Of a stretch of DNA of 12,259 nt, positions 1 through 6,967 are shown piece by piece. The stretch is taken from contig JBJKZS010000017.1 of the NCBI GenBank assembly GCA_045569115.1, positions 1-12,259 of the forward strand, read 5' to 3'. Position 1 is the stretch's first letter. Each line of letters opens with the position of its first letter. The notes below the pieces were generated by a model, which had not been told where the DNA came from, made no database searches, and saw nothing but the letters and a program-made list of their open reading frames with translations. The stretch comes from S15-B10 sp045569115. GTDB taxonomy: Bacteria; Fidelibacterota; Marinisomatia; Marinisomatales; S15-B10. Position numbers and translations under genes: made by a program.

Positions 1-300
1 CTCATTTTTATCTAACACTCCTATTTTATATTGTAGACCCTCTATAACATTACATAATTCCCAGAAAACAATTACTGCGTTTGATTGATTATGTATATGA
101 CTATCCTGAACAATATTATCGTAATTACCAAATTGGACATCCGCATTAATTCCTTTTTCTCTCAAGGAATATTCCAATATTTCTTTAATTTGATGAACTA
201 TAATATTCGAAAGTATAGTAATACAAAAAGGACTAGATTGAAGTTTATTTTCTAATTCCTTATTTTGATTTATAATTTCAGAAAATTTTAGTTCCATCAT
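1..300 (-). CDS. FkbH-like HAD-superfamily protein, N-terminal part (3' end outside window)
   Basis: I translated an open frame from the ATG at 300-298 to the window edge: 100 codons with no stop. It begins MMELKFSEIINQNKEL and carries stretches such as ITILSNIIVHQIKEILEY, a GNYDNIVQDS segment, and AVIVFWELCNVIEGLQYK. This order (LSNxTV-type strand, then G-x-Y/F-x-N-x-x-Q, then a hydrophobic strand ending FWEL) matches the domain ahead of the HAD phosphatase domain in FkbH-like (HAD-IIIC) proteins. Characterised FkbH enzymes load a glyceryl unit from 1,3-bisphosphoglycerate onto an acyl carrier protein; versions in polysaccharide loci are less well understood. The HAD catalytic motifs lie outside the window, so activity cannot be judged. 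The ATG overlaps the TGA of the MaoC-SDR gene in an ATGA, so the two are translationally coupled; ATG at 297-295 is a possible alternative start. A GGTGGA at 312-317 may be the ribosome site. Confidence 0.75.
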   Translation of the reverse strand, partial: MMELKFSEIINQNKELENKLQSSPFCITILSNIIVHQIKEILEYSLREKGINADVQFGNYDNIVQDSHIHNQSNAVIVFWELCNVIEGLQYKIGVLDKNE

Positions 301-1481
301 AGCATGAATTGTCCACCATTAACTCTGATAGTCTCACCTATTAAATAATTCGATTTGTCTGATGCAAGGAAGCTGATTGCACCTGCTACATCTTCAGCTG
401 TGGCTAGAATTCTTAATGGTGTTTGGGCTGCTGACAACAATCTTACCTTTTCAGGTACATCCGCAATTAACGATGTATCAACCATGCCAGGCGAAACAAG
501 GTTGAGCCTTATTCCCTTAGGAGCAAGTTCAAATGCCAAGGCTTTGATAAATCCATTCAAAGCTGTCTTTCCTGTAATATAGCCAAGAAGCTCAGTTTTG
601 GGTTGTTCAGTATACAAGGTTGTTAATGCTATAAATTTCCCAAAACTTTTCTTCTCCCAATCCGGTACAAATGTGTGTAAAAGATTAAAGGATCCTTTGA
701 TATTTGCATCATAATGAGATTGTATATCTTCCCATTCGAGTTTTGAAAATTTCACAGCCGCAACTGGAATAGTAGAGCAGTTGACGATAACAGATATATT
801 ACTAAAAGCTCTTAATGCGTTTTCTTTTATTTCCTGAACACTAGACAGCGAAACTATATTACCTGAAACAACAACTGCTTTTGTATCCTGTTTAACCAAT
901 TGTTTTTTTAGTTTATCTGCTTTGGCTTTATTATTGAAATAATGAATCACAATGTCAAAACCATCTTTTGCCAACTGAAAACAAACAGCACTTCCAATAC
1001 CACCCGTAGCACCAATAATTAATGCAACTCTTTTTTCTTTTTTCTTTTTTTCTATTGCAATTGGAGAATCTTCTTCAACTAATTTAACTTTCGCAATTCC
1101 TGTAGTGACCTTTTGCTTATATTGGTTATATATAGTCGTTTGAAGCTCAATTGTTTTTGTTCTATTAATCTTTTTTATTACTTCAGCTGTTATACGTAGT
1201 ACATCTCCGACACGAACTGGTTTAAGAAATTCCAAAGTCTGTGAATACCACAAAGCTCCATCACCAGGTAGTTTTGTACCTATAATAGTTGAAATAAATG
1301 ATGCGCCTAACATCCCGTGAGCAACAGGTTTTTTGAAAACGGTCTTGGCTGCATAATTAGGATCTGTGTGGAGCCGATTATCATCCCCTGTGAGATCAGT
1401 AAACTTCCTAATATCTTCGGCTGTAATAGTATGACTAATCTCAGTGGTTTGACCTAACTCGATTTCATCAAATCTATTCAT
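297..1481 (-). CDS. Fused MaoC-like (R)-hydratase and SDR ketoreductase
   Basis: The 394-residue protein has two enzyme domains. Residues 1-135 are a MaoC/hotdog hydratase with the (R)-specific enoyl hydratase motif GDDNRLH, where D33 and H38 are the expected catalytic pair. A lysine-rich linker (about 136-150) leads to a short-chain dehydrogenase at 151-394 resembling 3-oxoacyl-ACP reductase (FabG). It has the cofactor loop GATGGIG at 157-163, N260, the YxxxK pair Y301/K305, and a C-terminal VNGGQF. The usual catalytic Ser is Thr (T288, 13 residues before Y301). Together the domains would interconvert 3-oxoacyl, 3-hydroxyacyl and enoyl thioesters on CoA or ACP. Next to an FkbH-like gene this suggests building a short acyl group for a surface sugar (inference). 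The start overlaps the upstream gene by 8 bp and has GGGAG/AGAAG at 1488-1497. Fusion of the two domains is clear; the substrate is unknown. Confidence 0.9.
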   Translation of the reverse strand: MNRFDEIELGQTTEISHTITAEDIRKFTDLTGDDNRLHTDPNYAAKTVFKKPVAHGMLGASFISTIIGTKLPGDGALWYSQTLEFLKPVRVGDVLRITAEVIKKINRTKTIELQTTIYNQYKQKVTTGIAKVKLVEEDSPIAIEKKKKEKRVALIIGATGGIGSAVCFQLAKDGFDIVIHYFNNKAKADKLKKQLVKQDTKAVVVSGNIVSLSSVQEIKENALRAFSNISVIVNCSTIPVAAVKFSKLEWEDIQSHYDANIKGSFNLLHTFVPDWEKKSFGKFIALTTLYTEQPKTELLGYITGKTALNGFIKALAFELAPKGIRLNLVSPGMVDTSLIADVPEKVRLLSAAQTPLRILATAEDVAGAISFLASDKSNYLIGETIRVNGGQFML

Positions 1482-3009
1482 CGGATTCTTCTCTCCCTTT
1501 TTCTTTTCTAAATTCAGCTAATTTCTTTCTATCTGCGATTACTCGTGCTGGATTCCCGACTGCAATAGAATAAGGAGGAATATAAGAGGAGACTACTGAT
1601 CCAGCACTTATTACAGATCCTTTTCCAATATGGGCTCCTGAAAGAATAATCGAGTATACCCCTATCCAAACATCATCTTCTATAACAATTGAATAAAGAG
1701 AATTGTTATAAGGCACGGATTTACAAGTGTGCTCTTCTAGATAAGACTTTTTAACATCCTCTATATTATGATTAGATGTTTGAAGATAACTACCATGTGA
1801 AATACTGACGTTATCTCCTATGTAACAGCCATGTGAGTGCATATTTACAATAATAGCATTATCATTTAAAGCAAAGTTCTTTCCAATTTTCAAAGAATCT
1901 TCTGAAATAATATTTGCTCCTCGACCAATAAGTCTCAAGTCATTTCTTTTTAATCTTTTACTCCAGTAAGAACGTCTAATTCTAGTACCTAAAGGTGAAT
2001 TAGGATACCCAGTTATCATAAAATGATTAAATAACTCTATTATTTCGGAAGTAACAATTTTTATTGTTTTAGAAATTATTCGAATAGGCCAAGTGATCAT
2101 TTTCATTGTAGAGCGAAATAAGTTTAAGATAATTCCACGATGAATTGGATAATACCAAATCATTAAAAATAAATTTTTAAACGAAAGAATCTTATTTCCT
2201 CTTTTATATTCAAGCTTAGCTTGTTTTATTAGCCAATTAGCAAGAATATATTGGACTTGTATTTTTGTTTTTCTAGAAAATTGGTATTTCCTTATAACTT
2301 CAGTAAAAAGTACAATATTTTCCATTATCATACTTTCACTCATGGTTTGGCTAGCCTGATCAGAATGAATTCTCCATTTTGCTAATAGCTGATTTTCATA
2401 ATATATGTTATAACTTGATGCTATTTTTATAAAAACATCATAATCAGCCAAGTATTTTAAAGTCAGATTAAAACCACCAATCTCCATTAGGGCATTTTTA
2501 TTAATGATAGCTGTAATACTATCTATATAACAACCATAATTAAATAATTCTTCAAACGGGTCTACCATTAAACCTGAATTATAAGTTTCAGGCTGTAAGG
2601 TTAACCTGACTAATTCTCCACCAACTCCAATTTGTTCTGAATTAGAAAAAACAATCCCAACCTCTGGATTTTTTCTAATTATATCCGTTTGTATCTTTAA
2701 TTTATTCGGGTTCCAAATATCATCATGATCTAATAATGCTATCCAATCGTTTTCTGCTAACTCTAAAGCTTTCTGTCTAGCCGATGGAAACCCTTTGTTC
2801 TCTTGTTTATAATATTTTATAGAAAGACCAGAATTAATATATGATTTTATAATTTTCTCAGTTGAGTCAGTTGACCCATCATTAATAATTATTAAATTCC
2901 AGTACTTATATGTTTGAGCAATAACCGAATCAATAGCTTCGTGAATATATTTTTCTGAATTATAACAACAAATTGCTACATCAATAATTTCTGTTTGTAT
3001 TTTTCCCAT
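1474..3009 (-). CDS. Bifunctional GT2 glycosyltransferase / hexapeptide-repeat O-acetyltransferase
   Basis: The 511-residue protein starts with a GT-A family 2 transferase (about 6-240): the ICCYNSEKYIHEAIDSV strand-loop, NDGS at 43-46, a DxD-type metal site DHDD at 94-97, the acceptor-side LADYD at 187-191 with D191 as likely base, and the W-R-x-H-S element at 212-216. A helical link (about 240-340) follows. Residues 340-495 form a left-handed beta-helix acetyltransferase of the WbbJ/maltose-acetyltransferase type, with hexapeptide runs (IGKN, IGDN, IEDDVWIG, IGKGSVISAGSVV), the likely catalytic His in TSNHN (H414), and the family ending VGNPARVI. It probably adds a sugar and O-acetylates the same repeat unit, from the cytoplasmic side. 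Donor and acceptor are unknown. A 62-bp gap without a good Shine-Dalgarno precedes it; the next in-frame Met is residue 149, too late to keep the GT fold, so this start is kept. Confidence 0.9.
   Translation of the reverse strand: MGKIQTEIIDVAICCYNSEKYIHEAIDSVIAQTYKYWNLIIINDGSTDSTEKIIKSYINSGLSIKYYKQENKGFPSARQKALELAENDWIALLDHDDIWNPNKLKIQTDIIRKNPEVGIVFSNSEQIGVGGELVRLTLQPETYNSGLMVDPFEELFNYGCYIDSITAIINKNALMEIGGFNLTLKYLADYDVFIKIASSYNIYYENQLLAKWRIHSDQASQTMSESMIMENIVLFTEVIRKYQFSRKTKIQVQYILANWLIKQAKLEYKRGNKILSFKNLFLMIWYYPIHRGIILNLFRSTMKMITWPIRIISKTIKIVTSEIIELFNHFMITGYPNSPLGTRIRRSYWSKRLKRNDLRLIGRGANIISEDSLKIGKNFALNDNAIIVNMHSHGCYIGDNVSISHGSYLQTSNHNIEDVKKSYLEEHTCKSVPYNNSLYSIVIEDDVWIGVYSIILSGAHIGKGSVISAGSVVSSYIPPYSIAVGNPARVIADRKKLAEFRKEKGREESDE
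1488..1497 (-). promoter_or_regulatory. Ribosome binding site of the MaoC-SDR gene
   Basis: On the minus strand this reads GGGAGAGAAG, ending 6 bases before the ATG at 1481. It lies inside the 3' end of the upstream glycosyltransferase gene and supports the chosen start and translational coupling. It is one of the better Shine-Dalgarno sequences in the window. Confidence 0.6.
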
Positions 3010-3071
3010 TATTTTAAAATGCGTTTTTTAATAAAAGAATCATTTTTGGGTTTTATAACTTTATTTTTTTG

Positions 3072-3980
3072 TTATAAATAATTATTATAATAATTAGAGA
3101 TATAATCTTTAAGAGCTATTTTCCAATCTCTCATTATATCTAAGCCTTCTTCACTTAACCTTGTATTTACAAGTCTTTCACAAGCTGGTCGTGGAGCAAA
3201 ATATTCTTGTTTAAAAAAATTAGAGGGTACTTTTTTTATTAAAACATTATTTTTCAATTTTAATTCTACAACTAGTTGTTGTGCAACTTCAAGGCGACTT
3301 GTTGCCCCCTGACATACCATATTATACAGTCCGGTCTTTTGTTTGTCTATTAACAATTTAACATTAACCGCAAAATCATTAGTATATGTTGGAGTACCTA
3401 ATTTATCATTTACAATATATAAAGTTTTTGAGCCACCTTTAATTTGGTTAATAAGTTTTTGTATAAATTTTTTATCTTTTTTTGGTCCTCCACCCATCAT
3501 CCATCCTGCTCTACATATGAGATAGTTATTCGAATTTTCCTTTATATAAATTTCACTTAAATATTTTGACTTTGCATATTGTCCAATTGGATCCGGTTTA
3601 TCCCAATCATTATATAATTCTTTTTCCCCATTAAAAATTCCAGCTGTACTTATAAATAGAAGAGGTATTTTTAATTCATTAGAAATTGATGTTGCATTTT
3701 CCACGGATTTTGTATTTGTGGAATATGTATCTAAAGGGTTTTTTTCGCAGTATTCTAAATCTGTAAAAGCTCCTAAATGAAAAAGATAATCTGGAGAAAA
3801 TTCTATAACATCTTTTCTATATAATTCATAGTCTCTAAAGTCAAGATAAGATATCCAATCTTCCTCTATATTGATATCGGTACATCTAAGTTTAAAATCC
3901 TTGTTGAACTCTTTATAAAACGCATCCCCCAACATCCCTCCACAACCTGCAATATAAATTCTTTTTTTAACCTTTTTCAT
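3072..3980 (-). CDS. RmlD-like NAD(P)-dependent sugar reductase (extended SDR)
   Basis: The 302-residue protein has the length and layout of dTDP-4-dehydrorhamnose reductase (RmlD). It shows a Rossmann loop AGCGGMLG at 11-18, a short LDFRD stretch near 46-50, HLGAFTDLEYCE around 68-79 (RmlD: N-x-A-A-Y-T-x-V-D-x-x-E), the catalytic triad T112 (in STAG), Y135 and K139 (YAKSK), a D-K-L-G-T-P-T-Y substrate element at 192-199, and a C-terminal PRP. RmlD reduces the C4 keto group of dTDP-4-keto-L-rhamnose. The STDYVF signature is altered to STAGIF, and no rmlA, rmlB or rmlC is visible here, so the substrate may be another nucleotide 4-ketohexose. It sits between two glycosyltransferase-type genes with gaps of 43 and 62 bp. 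No Shine-Dalgarno is evident; an inverted repeat lies 9 bases ahead of the ATG. Confidence 0.8.
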   Translation of the reverse strand: MKKVKKRIYIAGCGGMLGDAFYKEFNKDFKLRCTDINIEEDWISYLDFRDYELYRKDVIEFSPDYLFHLGAFTDLEYCEKNPLDTYSTNTKSVENATSISNELKIPLLFISTAGIFNGEKELYNDWDKPDPIGQYAKSKYLSEIYIKENSNNYLICRAGWMMGGGPKKDKKFIQKLINQIKGGSKTLYIVNDKLGTPTYTNDFAVNVKLLIDKQKTGLYNMVCQGATSRLEVAQQLVVELKLKNNVLIKKVPSNFFKQEYFAPRPACERLVNTRLSEEGLDIMRDWKIALKDYISNYYNNYL

Positions 3981-3989
3981 ATATCTATT

Positions 3990-4010
3990 CTATCTTTAAA
4001 TAAAAGATAG
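3990..4010. repeat. Short perfect inverted repeat ahead of the RmlD-like gene
   Basis: CTATCTTT and AAAGATAG form 8-bp arms around a 5-base loop. The repeat occupies half of the 43-bp gap and ends 9 bases before the ATG at 3980. No T-run follows on either strand, so it is not a typical terminator. As RNA the stem is AT-rich and weak. It could tune translation or be chance in AT-rich sequence. Confidence 0.35.
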
Positions 4011-4023
4011 TCTTATCATGTAT

Positions 4024-5835
4024 TCAGTTTAAAAAAACTTTCATTTTATCTTCATTTATAGGATTTATACCCTTTAACAATTTCTTCTGGATTAATGAGG
4101 TCTGAATATCATAATGTTTCTCATTAGTAATAAATATCTCTTCTAACCTTTCCTTTAATTGGTGTTTTCCAATTGGCTTAAGAATATTGAATTCATCCTG
4201 AATAGAATCAAGGCAATTCCAATTAACATTTAACTCACGAGTTAATGAGATTGGTATGCACCCGGAAAGAGCCGCATCAATGATTGAACCTGAACTTAGT
4301 GCAACTAAACAACGTGAACGATAAAGTGCTTCATAAATTTCTTTATCCCAAAATTCCCAACCTTCCGGCAAACTCTTATAACCTAATTGTTCAAGCAAAC
4401 TTTTTTTGGAGCCAATTGGATGTGGCTTTATTAATACTGAAGCCTTTAATTCAGATTGTATCCAATCAGCTATATATAGAATATAGTCTATCATTTCAAT
4501 AATTGATTCTGGATCTAAGGATAAAGCAAATAATAAAGAATCTCTTTTAACAAAACTTTTTATTTCTACTTTCGGAAAACTCTGACGTAAAGCTGGACCA
4601 GCAATTACTAGATTCGGGGATAAACCTTGATTAATTAGCATTGTTTTATTTATTTCTCCATTAGTCAATACTAAATCCGGGAAAATACTAGACTCAGGTT
4701 CATTTTTTGGAAAATGATAGGCAAAATAATCTTTAGAATTTAAAGTATGACAATATCCTATTGATTTTGTTTTAATATGACTGAATCGTTTTATTTCATA
4801 AGTCTGAACATGCTCAGGTGGAGACATTTCAAAATGATTATATATAGTAACCTTATTTGTATTTTGTAAAAAACTTTTCAAAAAATATTTATAGACCCAA
4901 AATTCTGATAATGATATTGCATTTCCTAAATGGAATAGACGCTCCCTGGTAATTAATTTGGTTATATCAAAGTCTTTCGAATAAGGAATATTTTTTTTAA
5001 TTGCTCTAAAACTTATTAGGCAATTAAATAAGGCAAACAAATAGTGTCTCATTTTCAACCAATCTTGAGGAATTATACAATTTGATTTTCTAAGAGAATC
5101 AAATACTTCATCTAACGGTATTTCTAAATTACTTAACCACCAAGGTAGACTGTATACTTGTTTACCTTTTTCCCTCAACCACTGAGGTAATATTCCAAAA
5201 TAGCGTGAACTTAGATTGTTAGGTTTTTTAAAAGATTGATCATCAAGGAAATGATGAATAATGTACATTTCTCCATTTGGCGGTTTCGGCTTTTTCAATC
5301 TAGAATTTTTTGCATAATATGAATGGTTACGAAAACGTCGAACCTGCCTAATTAAATTTCTAATTGCCTGACGTAAAAAGGATATCGTATCACTATAATA
5401 TCCGCGACGCCAATGATAAGGAAGATTTATATCGACATATTCTCTAAGATTATCATAAACGGCAAGAAGTAGAAAAGAATCTTGGCAAACAACCATTATC
5501 GATGTGTTCTTATTATTATTTTCTAGAATATATCTTCGGAACGCAAAAATCTGGATAAGTAAAATAAATAGTAGAGAACATCCATTGTTACGTCCGGCTA
5601 AATGGGACATCCACCATTCTAATGAATCATTATTCTTTTCGCGCTGACGACCAATCCAAGACAATATATTTTTTCGCTGTTTCTCTGATTCTTCTTGAAT
5701 TAGTTGACTAAGAGATATTCGTTTCCCTGTAGCTATTTTTTCCCAATCTCTAATCTGTTGATTTTGAGTGCCTAAATAAACCCAAGGCTCAGACCAAGAA
5801 ATTCTTGACCTTGTATGTCTAAGATAGATTTTCAT
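4024..5835 (-). CDS. Putative surface-carbohydrate glycosyltransferase, GT-B-like
   Basis: The 603-residue protein has no clear signal peptide. The N-terminal third (WSEPWVYLGTQ start, then a basic helical stretch about 150-185 rich in Arg) resembles the large uncharacterised surface-carbohydrate biosynthesis proteins known from Leptospira O-antigen loci; this is from memory of the family and not tested. The C-terminal part has features of GT-B or capsule-type transferases: FEMSPPEH at 335-342, GYCHT at 360-364, a sheet ending LIKPHP with KPHP at 470-473, then a hydrophobic strand into LSSGSIIDAALSGCIPI (about 513-529), the usual donor phosphate-binding loop. It most likely transfers a sugar in the cytoplasm, perhaps near the membrane. 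The leader (5836-5892) is A/T only in its last stretch and lacks a Shine-Dalgarno, yet the first residues (MKIYLRHTRS) look genuine. Reaction and substrate cannot be named. Confidence 0.7.
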   Translation of the reverse strand: MKIYLRHTRSRISWSEPWVYLGTQNQQIRDWEKIATGKRISLSQLIQEESEKQRKNILSWIGRQREKNNDSLEWWMSHLAGRNNGCSLLFILLIQIFAFRRYILENNNKNTSIMVVCQDSFLLLAVYDNLREYVDINLPYHWRRGYYSDTISFLRQAIRNLIRQVRRFRNHSYYAKNSRLKKPKPPNGEMYIIHHFLDDQSFKKPNNLSSRYFGILPQWLREKGKQVYSLPWWLSNLEIPLDEVFDSLRKSNCIIPQDWLKMRHYLFALFNCLISFRAIKKNIPYSKDFDITKLITRERLFHLGNAISLSEFWVYKYFLKSFLQNTNKVTIYNHFEMSPPEHVQTYEIKRFSHIKTKSIGYCHTLNSKDYFAYHFPKNEPESSIFPDLVLTNGEINKTMLINQGLSPNLVIAGPALRQSFPKVEIKSFVKRDSLLFALSLDPESIIEMIDYILYIADWIQSELKASVLIKPHPIGSKKSLLEQLGYKSLPEGWEFWDKEIYEALYRSRCLVALSSGSIIDAALSGCIPISLTRELNVNWNCLDSIQDEFNILKPIGKHQLKERLEEIFITNEKHYDIQTSLIQKKLLKGINPINEDKMKVFLN

Positions 5836-5892
5836 TATTTTATTTTATATATAATATCATATATCTAACATATTATTAGAATAATGATATAT

Positions 5893-6096
5893 TTACATAG
5901 GACCAGTTACACCAATAGCCATATCTTCTAAATCTACATTTGTAATATCAGAATTGGGCTTATCATCCCATTTAGTGTCCATATAAATGTTCTGAACTTC
6001 ACAAACCCGTTCCTTTTGTAAAGCAGAGAATAAGATAGTTGCTGACGGAAGCATATTAACACCCTGCATATTTGGATAAATCAGTAATGCTTTCAT
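5893..6096 (-). pseudogene. Truncated start of a B12-binding radical-SAM-like gene
   Basis: The 67-codon frame begins MKALLIYPNMQGVNMLPSAT and continues ILFSALQKERVCEV. This is the first strand, loop and helix of the cobalamin-binding domain that opens BchE/hopanoid-methylase-like B12 radical SAM proteins (MKxLLxYPN, then xGVNMLP, then LxxALxKExxxEV). Such proteins run to roughly 450-650 residues with a CxxxCxxC cluster motif, which is absent here. After residue 40 the match fades, and the frame ends at VTGPM. The 57 bases up to the next gene cannot hold the rest. I read it as a remnant left by deletion, perhaps with an unrelated tail fused in frame (residues 41-67). It could still be translated. 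Its ATG lies 15 bases after the stop of the KdsB-like fragment; AAGAA at 6106-6110 is a weak ribosome site. Confidence 0.6.
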
Positions 6097-6111
6097 ATCT
6101 ATTATTCTTCA

Positions 6112-6195
6112 TTAAAAACCTAAAATATCACAGAGAGGTTTCCCAGGGAAACGGCTAGACCCCATGCGAACAGGCATACCAACAATTATTTTCAT
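6112..6195 (-). pseudogene. N-terminal remnant of a KdsB-like cytidylyltransferase
   Basis: I translated this short frame from the ATG at 6195-6193 to a TAA at 6114-6112: 27 residues beginning MKIIVGMPVRMGSSRFPGK and ending PLCDILGF. The opening is the nucleotide-binding signature of CMP-Kdo synthetase and related cytidylyltransferases (I-P-A-R-x-x-S-x-R-F/L-P-G-K-P-L). Intact enzymes have about 240-250 residues, so some nine tenths is missing. No continuation of the family appears in another frame of the following bases, so a deletion explains it better than a point frameshift. The ATG overlaps the TGA of the methyltransferase gene as ATGA, the normal coupling arrangement of this locus, so a full gene probably once stood here. 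Confidence 0.7.
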
Positions 6196-6911
6196 AATGA
6201 TTTATTTATATATACTGCTTCACACCAATCAGTACGAAAATTCATCGGATTTTGACTTAATTTGATGATAGCATATAGTTCAAAATCAGGTAACAAAGAT
6301 TCAATTTTTAAAAAACTTGAACTTTTTTCATAAAAATCCATTAGACTAATCTCTAGAGTAATTAATTTTGTGACCTTTAAACATTTAGAACTTCCTCCAA
6401 TTAAGACATCTTCTTCAGAACCTTGAACATCTATTTTAATTATATCAATATGATTAATATTTTTTTTAATAATGAAATCATCAAGTTTTATGGTTTTAAC
6501 TTGAGTTTTTTTACTCTTTACTTTTTTTGCATAATCAATACTATCCTGAGAATTAATATTTATTCTATTTAGAGAATTAAGATGTGCCAAATCATAAACA
6601 AAGAATTCTTTTCGGCCTGATTCAGAGGAAACTGCTTTATTTATTGGAACAAAATCATCGTATTTAAGTTGACATAGTTTTTTGTATGATTCTATAAATG
6701 GCTCAAAAGAATAAATACTACATTGTGGGAAAATATTTTTGAAGAATTGAACACTTTCTCCAATATGGGCTCCTATATCTAGAATAAGTGGTTTATCCAC
6801 ATTAATCATTTTTTTAAAAAACAATTCATCTGAATATTTTTTTGAATATTCATTTGTTCTAATATTAGTTTCACCGCAACGCATAATTAAGAATCCATCG
6901 AAATTGACCAA
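6192..6911 (-). CDS. FkbM-family SAM-dependent methyltransferase, 5' end disturbed
   Basis: Up to 239 residues. The SAM-binding motif I is LDIGAHIGES at 44-53, followed by the acidic strand end in YSFEP (E70), an IKLDDF element at 141-146, the FkbM signature IKIDVQGSEEDVLIG at 158-172, and a C-terminal D-W-C-E-A-V-Y-I. FkbM proteins O-methylate sugars or polyketides. The start is uncertain. The longest frame opens with TTG at 6911 right after an in-frame TGA (6917-6915); the first ATG is codon 10 at 6884. An 18-codon ORF in another frame, with a strong ribosome site, ends 2 bases ahead of that ATG. Either translation restarts at 6884, or one base was lost near 6900-6915 and the true start is the ATG at 6943. 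Residues 4-10 (FDGFLIM) look like genuine FkbM sequence, which favours the frameshift. Confidence 0.8.
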   Translation of the reverse strand: MVNFDGFLIMRCGETNIRTNEYSKKYSDELFFKKMINVDKPLILDIGAHIGESVQFFKNIFPQCSIYSFEPFIESYKKLCQLKYDDFVPINKAVSSESGRKEFFVYDLAHLNSLNRININSQDSIDYAKKVKSKKTQVKTIKLDDFIIKKNINHIDIIKIDVQGSEEDVLIGGSSKCLKVTKLITLEISLMDFYEKSSSFLKIESLLPDFELYAIIKLSQNPMNFRTDWCEAVYINKSL

Positions 6912-6943
6912 GCATCAAAACGATGATCTAATTTATCTTTCAT
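6887..6943 (-). other. 18-codon ORF with strong ribosome site; likely original start of the FkbM gene
   Basis: ATG at 6943-6941 encodes MKDKLDHRFDAWSISMDS and stops with TAA at 6889-6887. AAGGGGTGG stands 2 bases ahead of the ATG, one of the strongest Shine-Dalgarno sequences in the window. The frame differs by one base from the FkbM frame, which it overlaps by 25 bases. A one-base indel near the overlap would join it to the methyltransferase. Other readings: a coupling leader peptide, or the start of a deleted gene. Confidence 0.45.
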
Positions 6944-6945
6944 TT

Positions 6946-6954
6946 CCACCCCTT
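6946..6954 (-). promoter_or_regulatory. Strong Shine-Dalgarno ahead of the 18-codon ORF
   Basis: On the minus strand AAGGGGTGG, followed by AA and ATG at 6943. It matters because it marks where ribosomes should load, and that site is out of frame with the methyltransferase body. Confidence 0.55.
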
Positions 6955-6967
6955 GTTTACCCATAGA

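Noticed and set aside
355..582. Plus-strand open frames over the SDR domain and similar ones at 3343-3525, 4284-4502, 9961-10164 and 11905-12093.
   Set aside because: Each is antisense to a gene with recognisable motifs and has no ribosome site or domain of its own.
3010..3071. Possible promoter or terminator in the 62-bp AT-rich gap ahead of the GT2 fusion gene.
   Set aside because: TATAAA-like hexamers occur, as expected at this composition, but no spaced -35/-10 pair or GC-rich stem with a T-run could be supported.
3072..3980. Naming the reductase rmlD.
   Set aside because: The STDYVF signature is altered, no other rml gene is visible, and the 4-keto sugar substrate cannot be inferred from this window.
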